A stretch of 64,000 bases of DNA from Pontibacillus yanchengensis (GCF_009856295.1 NZ_WMEU01000007.1:1-64000); one strand, 5' to 3'; shown: positions 1 to 8,537, numbered from the stretch's first letter. The notes: generated from the letters alone by a model not told the origin. Numbers and translations: made by a program.

Positions 1-112
1 TCGATCCACAACAATCACCCCGAAGGGATCATGTTGCTTCACGCGCTCGACTTGCATGTATTAGGCACGCCGCCAGCGTTCGTCCTGAGCCAGGATCAAA
101 CTCTCCATAAAA
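1..112 (-). rRNA. 16S ribosomal RNA, 5' end (partial)
   Basis: The reverse complement begins TTTATGGAGAGTTTGATCC and continues through the conserved start of bacterial 16S rRNA (GGCTCAGGACGAACGCTGGC, then the GTGCCTAATACATGCAAGTC primer region). Only the first ~112 nt are present; the rest lies beyond the left edge of the window. It is downstream of, and probably co-transcribed with, the 12 tRNA genes. The spacer 113-225 contains the CTTTGAAAACTGAACAAAAC segment often found in Bacillus rRNA leaders and spacers. Confidence 0.97.
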
Positions 113-225
113 TGAAGAAGTTCGCCTTTGCATCATTCAAAATGATTACTGGCTAATTCGTTAAAAAATTAACAGGTTGTTTACAAGTTGTTTTGTTCAG
201 TTTTCAAAGATCAAACGTTCTTAAC

Positions 226-302
<77 letters not shown>

Positions 303-312
303 ATAATGTTAA

Positions 313-386
313 TGGAGCGGGTGATGGGAATCGAACCCACGACATCAGCTTGGAAGGCTGAGGTTTTACCACTAAACTACACCCGC
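313..386 (-). tRNA. tRNA-Gly (TCC)
   Basis: A 74-nt cloverleaf with acceptor GCGGGTG/CACCCGC, anticodon loop CTTCCAA (TCC) and encoded CCA. Confidence 0.97.
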
Positions 387-401
387 ATATAAGATTTTCG
401 C

Positions 402-478
402 TGGTCGGGAAGACAGGATTCGAACCTGCGACCCCATGGTCCCAAACCATGTGCTCTACCAAGCTGAGCTACTTCCCG
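402..478 (-). tRNA. tRNA-Pro (TGG)
   Basis: A 77-nt cloverleaf with acceptor CGGGAAG/CTTCCCG, anticodon loop TTTGGGA (TGG) and encoded CCA. Confidence 0.97.
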
Positions 479-483
479 TATAA

Positions 484-560
<77 letters not shown>

Positions 561-640
561 TTGTTGAAGCGACATATTTCATAATACCATTTCACCGTTA
601 GCTTTGCAATGGTTTTTTTATTTTTTCTGTAACTTCTTTA

Positions 641-727
<87 letters not shown>

Positions 728-806
728 TCAATATCAAATTGAGCAAAATAAAATGCCGTGTTAGTCACAGCAATAATCCCACAGCATAAAAGCGTTACTT
801 TTAAAA

Positions 807-891
807 TGGTGCGGGTGGAGGGACTTGAACCCCCACGTCGAGAGACACTAGATCCTAAGTCTAGCGCGTCTGCCAATTCCGCCACACCCGC
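807..891 (-). tRNA. tRNA-Leu (TAG)
   Basis: An 85-nt class II tRNA with acceptor GCGGGTG/CACCCGC, anticodon loop CTTAGGA (TAG), a long variable arm and encoded CCA. Confidence 0.96.
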
Positions 892-906
892 AAAGTGTGA
901 TTATAG

Positions 907-982
907 TGGTGAGCCATGGAGGATTCGAACCTCCGACCCTCTGATTAAAAGTCAGATGCTCTACCAACTGAGCTAATGGCTC
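907..982 (-). tRNA. tRNA-Lys (TTT)
   Basis: A 76-nt cloverleaf with acceptor GAGCCAT/ATGGCTC, anticodon loop CTTTTAA (TTT) and encoded CCA. Confidence 0.97.
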
Positions 983-986
983 TTCT

Positions 987-1061
987 TGGCTGGGCCAGCT
1001 GGATTCGAACCAGCGCATCACGGTACCAAAAACCGATGCCTTACCGCTTGGCTATGGCCCA
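987..1061 (-). tRNA. tRNA-Gln (TTG)
   Basis: A 75-nt cloverleaf with acceptor TGGGCCA/TGGCCCA, anticodon loop TTTTGGT (TTG) and encoded CCA. Confidence 0.97.
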
Positions 1062-1065
1062 AAAA

Positions 1066-1142
1066 TGGCGGTCCGGACGGGACTCGAACCCGCGACCTCC
1101 TGCGTGACAGGCAGGCATTCTAACCAACTGAACTACCGGACC
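1066..1142 (-). tRNA. tRNA-Asp (GTC)
   Basis: A 77-nt cloverleaf with acceptor GGTCCGG/CCGGACC, anticodon loop CTGTCAC (GTC) and encoded CCA. Confidence 0.97.
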
Positions 1143-1170
1143 TTTTTCAAGAAAAGTAAATTAAGTAAAA

Positions 1171-1242
1171 TGACCCGTACGGGACTCGAACCCGTGTTAC
1201 TGCCGTGAAAGGGCAGTGTCTTAACCGCTTGACCAACGGGCC
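1171..1242 (-). tRNA. tRNA-Glu (TTC)
   Basis: A 72-nt cloverleaf with anticodon loop CTTTCAC (TTC). The sequence after the discriminator base is TTTT, so CCA is not encoded; it is the only tRNA in this cluster without it and must rely on CCA-adding enzyme. Confidence 0.95.
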
Positions 1243-1252
1243 AAAAATAAAA

Positions 1253-1343
1253 TGGCGGAGAAGGAGGGATTTGAACCCTCGCGCCGCTTACGCGACCTAC
1301 ACCCTTAGCAGGGGCGCCTCTTCAGCCACTTGAGTACTTCTCC
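1253..1343 (-). tRNA. tRNA-Ser (GCT)
   Basis: A 91-nt class II tRNA with a long variable arm, acceptor GGAGAAG/CTTCTCC, anticodon loop CTGCTAA (GCT) and encoded CCA. Confidence 0.97.
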
Positions 1344-1345
1344 AT

Positions 1346-1420
1346 TGGCTCCAACGGCAGGATTCGAACCTGCGACCGATCGGTTAACAGCCGATAGCTC
1401 TACCTCTGAGCTACGTTGGA
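1346..1420 (-). tRNA. tRNA-Asn (GTT)
   Basis: A 75-nt cloverleaf with acceptor TCCAACG/CGTTGGA, anticodon loop CTGTTAA (GTT) and encoded CCA. It is the first tRNA of the transcription unit. Confidence 0.97.
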
Positions 1421-1475
1421 ATATGTTTGAACGTCTTTGTTATATCATCTCCAAATCAAGGAGCGACAATTTATA

Positions 1476-1504
1476 ATGTTACCAGAAAGCAATCGGCAAT
1501 GCAA
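1476..1504 (-). promoter_or_regulatory. Probable sigma-A promoter P2 of the tRNA-rRNA operon
   Basis: On the minus strand, -35 TTGCAT (1499-1504), a 17-nt spacer and -10 TAACAT (1476-1481) lie about 55 nt upstream of tRNA-Asn. Confidence 0.65.
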
Positions 1505-1576
1505 GTGCTCTTTTCAACTTTTTTTAAAGAGTTTTAAAAAGCTATTTACCGCTTGAATTAACTTGCGACGTAAAAA

Positions 1577-1605
1577 ATCTTACAACAGCAATTGCTCTAT
1601 GTCAA
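1577..1605 (-). promoter_or_regulatory. Probable sigma-A promoter P1 of the tRNA-rRNA operon
   Basis: On the minus strand, a perfect -35 TTGACA (1600-1605), a 17-nt spacer and -10 TAAGAT (1577-1582). With P2 about 100 nt downstream, this gives the tandem arrangement typical of rRNA operons. Confidence 0.65.
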
Positions 1606-1702
1606 ATGATTTTCAATAAAAAATCATTTCTTTTTTTATTAAGCTCTCCGTTTTTTTGACGGCTATAATAATTTAACACGGTTACCACACGTAGTCAATA
1701 TA

Positions 1703-2155
1703 TCACTTAATCTTTTTTAACTTTCCTTTACATTTTCCACATCTATATTTCTGCGTATTTACTCTTCTCTGCCTTTTAAAAACTACTTCACATCTCTCAC
1801 AACGGTACTCGTGAATGTCTCTCATTTCTTTCGAAGGTAAAGGAGTGCAAAATCGCGGGGAGTCTGTTTTCTTTAGTAATGCTCGAAACGATGGATCTCG
1901 ATGCTGATATCCTTTTCCTTCAATATGTAAGTGGTAATGGCAAAGCTCATGTTTGATAATGCCTTCAAATTCTTTCTCGCCTAATTCGGTTAAATACTTC
2001 GGATTTAATTCTATCCTTCTTACCCTCGGAAGATACCTACCACCTGTTGTTCTCAATCGATTATTCATAACCACCTCATCTAAGAAAGGTTTATCGAACC
2101 ACTCTTCCGACACTTGATTTACCCATTGTCGCAATTTATAGGCTTCCATTTTCAC
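1703..2155 (-). CDS. ydcK: SprT-like zinc metalloprotease family protein
   Basis: The 150-residue protein carries the SprT-family zinc motif HELCH at residues 69-73, and a C-terminal zinc ribbon made of two CxxC pairs (C119/C122 and C139/C142). Length and position match the B. subtilis SprT-like protein YdcK, which also sits between the sigB locus and a tRNA cluster. The physiological substrate in Bacillus is not known; SprT-domain proteins are putative metalloproteases. The start used is GTG at 2155, just after GAGGAT; an ATG two codons later is an equally good alternative and would lengthen the Shine-Dalgarno spacing. Confidence 0.88.
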   Translation of the reverse strand: MKMEAYKLRQWVNQVSEEWFDKPFLDEVVMNNRLRTTGGRYLPRVRRIELNPKYLTELGEKEFEGIIKHELCHYHLHIEGKGYQHRDPSFRALLKKTDSPRFCTPLPSKEMRDIHEYRCERCEVVFKRQRRVNTQKYRCGKCKGKLKKIK

Positions 2156-2240
2156 ACATCCTCATTCACGTATAGGCATTTGTTTACATATCCTAAATTA
2201 ACCCGAACCTATATTGTTTTCAAGAAAACTATATAAATAG

Positions 2241-2266
2241 ATAATAAACCCAGTTGCCCATACACT
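2241..2266 (+). promoter_or_regulatory. Possible sporulation (sigma-E/K type) promoter of cmpA
   Basis: CATACACT at 2259-2266 is close to the sigma-E -10 consensus CATACAnT, with AT-rich ATAATA at 2241-2246 about 12 nt upstream as a weak -35. CmpA is a mother-cell sporulation protein in B. subtilis, so a sigma-E promoter is expected here. Confidence 0.4.
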
Positions 2267-2320
2267 CTCTTCCTTGTATATCTTCAAAATTTAATACGTG
2301 CATGGAAAGGTGGATATATC

Positions 2321-2434
2321 ATGCCTAACTGGTTACAAAGTCAATTAATGAAGGCATACTATAAAAAAGATAAATACCAGATCAAAGTTTTAAATCAATG
2401 CTGGTATTTTTATAGAAAAAAACACTGCTCGTAA
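2321..2434 (+). CDS. cmpA: Cortex morphogenetic protein CmpA (37 aa)
   Basis: A 37-codon frame starts with ATG at 2321 after a good ribosome binding site (AAAGGTGG). The product begins MPNWLQSQLMKAYYKKD and ends with a C-terminal CWYFYRKKHCS, which I recognise as CmpA, the small sporulation protein that in B. subtilis links spore coat assembly to cortex formation and is removed with the SpoIVA quality-control system via ClpXP. It lies between tex and the SprT-like gene, on the opposite strand to both. The last codons overlap the stem of the terminator that serves tex. Confidence 0.88.
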   Translation: MPNWLQSQLMKAYYKKDKYQIKVLNQCWYFYRKKHCS

Positions 2435-2441
2435 GCAGTGC
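2416..2441 (-). terminator. Rho-independent terminator of tex (bidirectional)
   Basis: The stem CACTGC/GCAGTG (2423-2428 and 2435-2440) is followed on the minus strand by TTTTTTT, and on the plus strand by a weaker T-rich tail that could serve cmpA. Confidence 0.8.
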
Positions 2442-2451
2442 TCTTTTCTAG

Positions 2452-4623
2452 TTATTCAGATGGATTTAACATCGATAGTGCTATACGTCCTTTATGAACA
2501 TCTACATCCTCTACCCAAACCGTAACAACATCTCCTACCCCAACGACATCAAGAGGGTGTTTGATGAACCGTTTAGCTAGCTTTGATATATGGACCAGGC
2601 CATCCTGTTTCACGCCAATATCCACAAACACACCAAAATCGACTACGTTTCTAACCGTCCCTTGAAGTTCCATTCCTTGCTTTAAATCTTCCATAGACAA
2701 AACGTCTTTCTTAAGCAATGGCTTAGGTAGGTCATCCCTTGGGTCTCGACCAGGCTGCACTAAAGACTTAATAATATCCTGTAACGTAGGCACACCTATA
2801 TCCAACTGTTCAGCCGTTTGATGGACATCTAAATTCTTCAACTTCTGCTCGAGTTGGTCTGTCCCTAAATCATCCGTAGAACAACCTACCATCTTTAGCA
2901 ATTGCTTCGTCGCTTGATAGCTCTCTGGATGAATGGGGGTGCGATCCAATGGCTCTTCCCCGTCAGGAATACGTAAGAAGCCAATACTTTGTTCATACGT
3001 TTTAGCGCCCAGGCGAGGAATCTTTTTAAGTTGTTTTCGATTTGTGAACTTACCTTGTTCTTCTCTAGCTCTTACAACGTTTGTTGCCACCGCCTTACTG
3101 AGTCCTGAAACGTATTGCAACAAGGATGGGGAAGCTGTATTTGCATTAACGCCGACTTGGTTAACAACTGTTTCAACGACGAAAGTTAACGAATCATTTA
3201 ATTTCTTTTGACTAACATCGTGTTGATATTGTCCGACCCCAATGGATTTCGGATCAATCTTAACTAGTTCTGCTAATGGGTCTTGGACACGCCTTGCGAT
3301 GGATATAGCACTTCTTTCCTCAACCTGTAAATCAGGAAACTCTTCACGTGCTAAAGGGGATGCAGAATATACACTTGCCCCCGCTTCATTTACAATCATG
3401 TAAGCAATATCTAATTTATGCTTTTGGATTAATTCAGCAACAAATTGCTCTGTCTCTCTTGAAGCTGTTCCGTTTCCAATTGCGACTAGCTGGATTGGGT
3501 GTTGCTCAATCAACCCTAGTATTGTATCTTCTGCCCCGGCTTTGTCATTTTTCGGAGGAGTTGGATAGACAACTTTAATAGCATGGACCTTCCCCGTTTC
3601 ATCTACCACCGTTAATTTGCAACCCGTACGGTAGGCCGGGTCCACCCCTAGGACCATCTTTTCTTTTAATGGCGGCTGCAGCAACAGATTTTTCACATTT
3701 TGAGAAAAAACATCTATTGCTTTTTCTTCAGCTACTTCAGACAGAGAGTTACGAATTTCGCGTTCAATAGATGGTTGAATTAAGCGTTTATAGGCATCTT
3801 CAATAGCGTCTACAAATAGTTGTTTTTGTTTTGATTCTCCATCTTTGACTACCTTCTTTTTCAGATAGTCTAATACGAGCTCTGTTGGTGGTAGAACACT
3901 TACTTTTAAGATGCCCTCTTTTTCCCCACGATTCACAGCTAATACACGGTGCGAAGCAATGGCACGAATGGGTTCTTGATAATCATAATACATCTCAAAA
4001 ACGCCTTTTTCGTCTTTTTCTTGATCTTTTGCTTTTGCTTCTGTTTTAATGCTTCCATTTTCAAAAGTCTTCTTCCGAATATATTCACGATAGGATGGCT
4101 CATCTGATATCCATTCTGCCAAAATGTCATTTACGCCTTGCAAGACACCTTCTACAGTATGTAGTTCTTGCTCTTCCGATACATATGAAGCAGCTTCTTC
4201 GTCTAGCTTTACATTCTCATGATTCCATAAAGCAAGAGCCAGTGGTTCTAGACCTCTTTCCTTTGCTACTGTCGCTCTTGTTCTCCGCTTTTGCTTATAG
4301 GGACGATAAAGGTCCTCTACCTTCTGAAGTTGCTGAGCCTGAAGGATATCTTGTTTCAACTCGTCTGTCAGCTTTCCTTGCTCTTCAATTAAGCGAAGAA
4401 CTTCTTCTTTTCGATTAGAGAGATTTAATCCATACTCCCATTTCTCCTGGATTGTATGAATTTGAACTTCATCTAATCCACCTGTTTGTTCTTTTCGATA
4501 CCGAGCGATAAAAGGAACGGTATTCCCCTCATTCAATAATGAGATGACTTGTTCAATAAGCGAAGATTTTATTTCCGTTTCTTTCATAACCCATTGAACA
4601 ATCTGTGTATGATCACTACTCAA
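2452..4623 (-). CDS. tex: Tex family S1 RNA-binding protein
   Basis: The 723-residue protein has the Tex architecture: an N-terminal helical region with the RYRKEQTGGLDE motif, a central YqgF/RNase H-like fold (VLGVDPAYRTGCKLTVVD), helix-hairpin-helix repeats (GLSKAVATNVVRAREEQG) and a C-terminal S1 domain (GTVRNVVDFGVFVDIGVKQDGLVH). It corresponds to B. subtilis YdcI, same locus. Tex proteins bind nucleic acid and influence transcription; the exact role in Bacillus is unclear. I chose TTG at 4623 because AGGAGG lies 7 nt upstream; the in-frame ATG at 4716 has no such site and adds residues that look unlike Tex. Confidence 0.93.
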   Translation of the reverse strand: MSSDHTQIVQWVMKETEIKSSLIEQVISLLNEGNTVPFIARYRKEQTGGLDEVQIHTIQEKWEYGLNLSNRKEEVLRLIEEQGKLTDELKQDILQAQQLQKVEDLYRPYKQKRRTRATVAKERGLEPLALALWNHENVKLDEEAASYVSEEQELHTVEGVLQGVNDILAEWISDEPSYREYIRKKTFENGSIKTEAKAKDQEKDEKGVFEMYYDYQEPIRAIASHRVLAVNRGEKEGILKVSVLPPTELVLDYLKKKVVKDGESKQKQLFVDAIEDAYKRLIQPSIEREIRNSLSEVAEEKAIDVFSQNVKNLLLQPPLKEKMVLGVDPAYRTGCKLTVVDETGKVHAIKVVYPTPPKNDKAGAEDTILGLIEQHPIQLVAIGNGTASRETEQFVAELIQKHKLDIAYMIVNEAGASVYSASPLAREEFPDLQVEERSAISIARRVQDPLAELVKIDPKSIGVGQYQHDVSQKKLNDSLTFVVETVVNQVGVNANTASPSLLQYVSGLSKAVATNVVRAREEQGKFTNRKQLKKIPRLGAKTYEQSIGFLRIPDGEEPLDRTPIHPESYQATKQLLKMVGCSTDDLGTDQLEQKLKNLDVHQTAEQLDIGVPTLQDIIKSLVQPGRDPRDDLPKPLLKKDVLSMEDLKQGMELQGTVRNVVDFGVFVDIGVKQDGLVHISKLAKRFIKHPLDVVGVGDVVTVWVEDVDVHKGRIALSMLNPSE

Positions 4624-4829
4624 AGCATTTCCTCCTATTCCATTGCATATCGATTCATTTATTCCATTTAACATTTCTATATTGACTTCCTTAAAGTATA
4701 CCAAAACTACTTTCAAACTTCATGTTGGTATTCAAAAACCATCGTGCCATTTTCATGTAAACTATCGTAATTAAAACTTTTCTAAGCATAAATCATGCAA
4801 GAACCAAAATGTATATTTCTTTACTGCAC

Positions 4830-4866
4830 AAAAAACCTTGCCCCTTTTAGTAAAAGGTAGCAAGGC
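4830..4866 (-). terminator. Terminator of the rsb-sigB operon
   Basis: After rsbX, the minus strand reads CCTTGC-TACCTTTTAC-TAAAAGGGGCAAGG then TTTTTTG. The stem spans 4836-4865. Confidence 0.85.
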
Positions 4867-5463
4867 CTAATTTCCGTTATATTTAATCGCAATAAACGTC
4901 GTATCATCATCGTTCACTTTAGCTTGCTGTTGTTTAAAGGATTCCATAATGTAATTGAGGTTTTGAGAGACAAATGTTTTAGAAGAAAGGGTACGCTCAT
5001 TTACTCCATCTGAAAACATGAAGAATAAGGAGCCAGGGGTTAGTTCGTCTTGTGTAACCCTGTAAGGACGAGGATATCCAGAGAGGTATCCTGCGGAAGG
5101 AATGTTACGTTTTTTCTTTCCGTCCGAAGACATCATAATGATACCTATATTACCAATCGAAGTAAATGAATACCATTTTTCTGCAAAGTGAATACGGAGT
5201 ATCCCTAATACAGCTCCCCTTTTATCACTAAGTGCCTCATTGCATTTTGAAATAATGGTATCAATGGGATTATCCATATGATGCTGAATGACGTCCATTA
5301 CAGCCTGAGAGCTTTCCAGGGCATATTCTCCACTCCCCAAACCATCTGCTAACGCACAAATAAATTCTTCGTCTGTTTCTTTGTAAAAGTAGCTATCACC
5401 GCAATAATAGTTACCTTTTTTTGGTTCCTGATGAACGCTGAGCTCTACTTTGTTTTCACCCAT
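4867..5463 (-). CDS. rsbX: RsbX, PP2C-type phosphatase of the sigma-B stressosome
   Basis: The 198-residue protein has a PP2C-like fold with ADGLGSGE near residue 40, FSDGVNE near 155 and a closing DDTTFIAIKY. RsbX dephosphorylates RsbS and RsbR, resetting the stressosome and damping the sigma-B response. It is the last gene of the operon and starts within the sigB stop codon (TGATG), so translation is probably coupled. ATG at 5463 is used; TTG one codon upstream is also possible and is better spaced from GGAGG. Length matches the B. subtilis protein. Confidence 0.93.
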   Translation of the reverse strand: MGENKVELSVHQEPKKGNYYCGDSYFYKETDEEFICALADGLGSGEYALESSQAVMDVIQHHMDNPIDTIISKCNEALSDKRGAVLGILRIHFAEKWYSFTSIGNIGIIMMSSDGKKKRNIPSAGYLSGYPRPYRVTQDELTPGSLFFMFSDGVNERTLSSKTFVSQNLNYIMESFKQQQAKVNDDDTTFIAIKYNGN

Positions 5464-6254
5464 CAATAGTATGCCTCCGCATTGTCACCTTGTAGAGCTT
5501 CGCGTAATTTACGTAAAGCGCGACGTTGGAGACGGGAAACATGCATCTGAGAAATACCCAACTGCTCACCGGTATCTTTTTGGCTCATATTTTCAAAATA
5601 TGTGCATTTCAGTATTTCTTGCTCTCTCTCAGAAAGGATAGGAAGCACTTTCTCCAGAAGCATTTGTTGATCAATTTGGTCATATCCTTTATCTTGATTA
5701 CCAATCAAATCAAGAATCGTAACCGTACTACCATCAGAATCTGCTTCAATTTTTCGATCAACAGATAATGCTTTATAACTCTTACCCATTTCCATTGTTT
5801 CTAATACGTCTTCCTCAGAAACATCAAGGTAATCCGCTATTTCTACAACAGAAGGGGATCGTTGCATCTCAGTAGTTAAGTCTTCATTGGCTTTTTTAAT
5901 CTTCGGACCTAATTCTTTTATTCGACGAGGAACGTGTACGCTCCATGTTTTATCCCGAATAAAACGCTTAATTTCACCAATGATGGTTGGGATTGCGAAG
6001 GACTCAAATGACTTGCCATAAGAAGGATCATATCGACGGATAGCTGCCAATAATCCCAACATACCTACTTGTACAAGATCTTCGTGTATAGAACTATTTT
6101 TAGAATACTTTTTTGCTATAGACTGGACGAGGTCTTCATACTGGAGTACAATCTTTTCTTGCACTTCTTCATCTTCAGGGTGTTCCTGGAGATGCTTTAT
6201 CCATTCATAAACCTCACCATCACGTCTATTGTGTGGTTGAGATTTGGTCGCCAT
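5463..6254 (-). CDS. sigB: General stress sigma factor SigB
   Basis: The 263-residue sigma-70 family protein has region 2 (GLLAAIRRYDPSYGKSFESF, then IPTIIGEIKRFIRD), region 3 and region 4 (LSEREQEILKCTYFENMSQK, then GISQMHVSRLQRRALRKLR). It directs transcription of the general stress regulon and is held inactive by RsbW. The start at 6254 is preceded by GAGGTGGGG; a longer reading from 6275 lacks a site. The gene overlaps rsbW by 29 nt, which suggests translational coupling so that sigma factor and anti-sigma factor are made in proportion. Confidence 0.97.
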   Translation of the reverse strand: MATKSQPHNRRDGEVYEWIKHLQEHPEDEEVQEKIVLQYEDLVQSIAKKYSKNSSIHEDLVQVGMLGLLAAIRRYDPSYGKSFESFAIPTIIGEIKRFIRDKTWSVHVPRRIKELGPKIKKANEDLTTEMQRSPSVVEIADYLDVSEEDVLETMEMGKSYKALSVDRKIEADSDGSTVTILDLIGNQDKGYDQIDQQMLLEKVLPILSEREQEILKCTYFENMSQKDTGEQLGISQMHVSRLQRRALRKLREALQGDNAEAYY

Positions 6255-6705
6255 TGAGCCCCACCTCATTTTCATGGAGATATTTCGTCATAAGTACGAT
6301 TACGCCATATTTATTATTGATTTCAACCTTATCCATCAGGGCATCGATTAAAAAGAGTCCAAACCCACCTTCCCTTAATTCTTCTATAGAGTCATCTTCT
6401 TTGTATGGGCCAATGTCTTCTTTAACCTTATTTAAATCAAAGCTTCCACCATGGTCAGCTACCATAACTTCCAGGCGATCTTCATAAACACCAAAACCAA
6501 TCGTGATTTCACCTTCGCCTGTTTCGTTATATGCATGTTTCACGCCGTTGGTAATCGCTTCTGAAATAGAAACTTTTAAATCTTCAATATCATCATAAGA
6601 AAAACCCATTCGGTTAGCGATTCCAGAGATACTAAGACGAACCACTCCCACATATTCTGGTTTTGCCGGTACTTTTACTTCAACAAAATCAAATGTCTCG
6701 GTCAT
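6226..6705 (-). CDS. rsbW: Anti-sigma-B factor RsbW, serine kinase
   Basis: The 159-residue protein has the GHKL ATPase motifs of anti-sigma kinases: an N-box (ISEAITNGVKHAY), a G1 box (VADHGGSFD) and a G2 box (LREGGFGLFLI). RsbW binds and silences SigB, and phosphorylates RsbV. The start ATG at 6705 shares one base with the rsbV stop. It overlaps sigB. Confidence 0.97.
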   Translation of the reverse strand: MTETFDFVEVKVPAKPEYVGVVRLSISGIANRMGFSYDDIEDLKVSISEAITNGVKHAYNETGEGEITIGFGVYEDRLEVMVADHGGSFDLNKVKEDIGPYKEDDSIEELREGGFGLFLIDALMDKVEINNKYGVIVLMTKYLHENEVGLNGDQISTTQ

Positions 6706-7040
6706 TACATTCCACCTCGTACTGTAGAATCTGTTTCAATATCAATTATTTCAGTTAAGCCTGTAATTTTGAATAAACGATATACACGCTCTTGTAGTTG
6801 AATTAATTTAAGATTTCCACCGTATTCTTTCGTTGATTTTAGCGCACTGATAAATACACCTAAACCAGTACTATCCATGTACGTAACTTGCTGTAAATCC
6901 ACTACAACTGCAGCTTCAGCATCTTGTGTTAGTGGGAGTACCGTTTCTTTTAATTTAGGTGCTGTATAAGCATCAATTTCACCGGAAAGTGAAACGTATT
7001 TATTATTCCCTTCGTGATCAACATCAATGTTTAAGTTCAT
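6705..7040 (-). CDS. rsbV: Anti-anti-sigma factor RsbV
   Basis: The 111-residue STAS protein has the phosphorylation-site motif TYMDSTGLGVF with Ser57 as the predicted target of RsbW kinase. Dephosphorylated RsbV (made so by RsbU) binds RsbW and frees SigB. The start is preceded by AGGAGG. It is the first gene of the sigma-B-dependent inner transcript: a sigma-B promoter lies just upstream. Confidence 0.97.
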   Translation of the reverse strand: MNLNIDVDHEGNNKYVSLSGEIDAYTAPKLKETVLPLTQDAEAAVVVDLQQVTYMDSTGLGVFISALKSTKEYGGNLKLIQLQERVYRLFKITGLTEIIDIETDSTVRGGM

Positions 7041-7089
7041 TAGGAACAGAACCTCCTACTCTCGAAATAGTATATTCCACTTATGAGAA

Positions 7090-7115
7090 TTACCCTTTTT
7101 GAAATGTGATTAAAC
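7090..7115 (-). promoter_or_regulatory. Sigma-B promoter for rsbV-rsbW-sigB-rsbX
   Basis: On the minus strand GTTTAA (7110-7115), a 14-nt spacer and GGGTAA (7090-7095) match the sigma-B consensus GTTTaa-N12-15-GGGtAt. The -35 box overlaps the rsbU stop codon. It is in the same place as the autoregulatory promoter in B. subtilis, about 50 nt before rsbV. Confidence 0.88.
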
Positions 7116-8120
7116 TTCTCTTCGTAAAATAATCATTGTAAAGTCATCACGTAATTGAAAGTCCTGTAATCTTTCAAAATGACGATAGACTTGATCCGTG
7201 ATTTCTTGGGCAGATAAGTGTTTGTATTGGTGAATCACATCTGAAATTTCATCCCGTTCAATGAAACGGTCCCCTGTTCGACATTCTGTTACTCCATCCG
7301 TTAACAGAATAATCATATCCCCAACATCCAGATGCTGAGTATATTGTTGGTACTTCACACTACGATCGACACCTAAAACAAGCCCTTCCGCTTCTATATC
7401 ATGGAAGGAATCATTTTTGGCGGAGTAATAAAACCCAGGCTCATGACCAGCAGAAGAGTAGTTAAATTCCTGTGATTCAGGGTCATATAAACCATAAAAC
7501 ATAGTTACAAACATACTTGGATCTACGTTACGTTCAACAACTCGATTCATACCTTCTAATATGACACCAGGTTCCATTCGACTGTCTGGAAAACTATCCA
7601 TGGAGTACTTAATCATCGACATACATAATGCAGCCGGAACTCCCTTCCCAATAACATCAGCTACCGCAATTCCGAGTGATCCCTCTTGGTCTTTAACAAA
7701 GTGGTAATAATCACCATTCATTTGTTTAGCTGGTGTACTAATTGCACCTACATCCAGTTCGTTCATTCCAGGCTTTGTCGTAGAGAGTAGAGTCTGCTGC
7801 ATATTAGCCGCTACGGAAATTTCAGACTGAAGCTCTAATTGTTTTTCACGTAGAGCCTGATACTCTTGATATGCTAGTCCATAAGAAATCATTGTTTCTA
7901 ATAAAAAATTCAAGGAACTTTGAATATTTGAAGGAATATCAGGGTACAACTCCAATAAGGCTTCAATATGAACATTAATGATCTCGTCTGGTGTTATATT
8001 CTGTTGAATAGATTGTTTACTAAATTGCTCTGCACGATAAAGAGCTTGTTCATTTTGTGTTTCAATATACTGTTTCAATAAGTCTTTATAGCTTTCCAAA
8101 TCAAGCTTCAAGGTACTCAT
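7110..8120 (-). CDS. rsbU: RsbU, PP2C-type serine phosphatase
   Basis: The 336-residue protein has an N-terminal helical RsbT-binding domain (about residues 1-85), a linker with the conserved AANMQQTLL helix and a C-terminal SpoIIE-like PP2C domain (MNGDYYHFV, ADVIGKGVPAAL, LLTDGVTE, RDDFTMIIL). Activated by RsbT released from the stressosome, it dephosphorylates RsbV. It lies 15 nt after rsbT. The start ATG at 8120 lies 8 nt after GGGGG; a second ATG four bases upstream is out of frame. Confidence 0.96.
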   Translation of the reverse strand: MSTLKLDLESYKDLLKQYIETQNEQALYRAEQFSKQSIQQNITPDEIINVHIEALLELYPDIPSNIQSSLNFLLETMISYGLAYQEYQALREKQLELQSEISVAANMQQTLLSTTKPGMNELDVGAISTPAKQMNGDYYHFVKDQEGSLGIAVADVIGKGVPAALCMSMIKYSMDSFPDSRMEPGVILEGMNRVVERNVDPSMFVTMFYGLYDPESQEFNYSSAGHEPGFYYSAKNDSFHDIEAEGLVLGVDRSVKYQQYTQHLDVGDMIILLTDGVTECRTGDRFIERDEISDVIHQYKHLSAQEITDQVYRHFERLQDFQLRDDFTMIILRREV

Positions 8121-8135
8121 CCATTGTTCCCCCTC

Positions 8136-8537
8136 TTAACGGAGCCATTTAACTACGTTTACTTCAGTTCCTTCCCCCTGCCTTGATATCACATCAAATT
8201 CATCCATTAAACGTTTCACACCTGGAAGTCCCGCTCCAAGACCACCTGATGTTGAGAAACCATCTTCCATCACTTGCGTTACATCGCGTATCCCTGGACC
8301 TTCATCGATGGCAATAATACGCAAGCCTTTTTCATTAAGGTTTTCTATTGTTTCAAAACATACTTTTCCAGTTCCAGCATACAAATAAATATTTCTCGCC
8401 AATTCAGAAATGGCTGTAGCAATTCGAGCTTGGTCTACTGTCCCAAACCCTATCTTCTTTGAAATATCTCGCCCTAACTGCCGAGCGCCTACAATGTCCC
8501 ATTCCTTTTTAATATTCACACAGGATTGAAAGTCCAT
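8136..8537 (-). CDS. rsbT: RsbT, switch serine/threonine kinase of the stressosome
   Basis: The 133-residue GHKL-type kinase has the N-box (ISELARNIYLYAG), G1 (AIDEGPGI) and G2 (TSGGLGAGLPGVKRLMDEF) motifs. It phosphorylates RsbS and RsbR during stress, leaves the complex and activates RsbU. The start is preceded by GGAGG; it follows rsbS by 3 nt. Confidence 0.96.
   Translation of the reverse strand: MDFQSCVNIKKEWDIVGARQLGRDISKKIGFGTVDQARIATAISELARNIYLYAGTGKVCFETIENLNEKGLRIIAIDEGPGIRDVTQVMEDGFSTSGGLGAGLPGVKRLMDEFDVISRQGEGTEVNVVKWLR

Noticed and set aside
1604..1629. Hairpin AAATGATTTT/AAAATCATTT as terminator of ydcK
   Set aside because: No T-run follows on the minus strand, and it overlaps the -35 box of the tRNA-rRNA promoter P1.
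4623..4716. N-terminal extension of Tex from ATG 4716
   Set aside because: No binding site at 4716, extension unlike Tex proteins, and AGGAGG is correctly placed for TTG at 4623.
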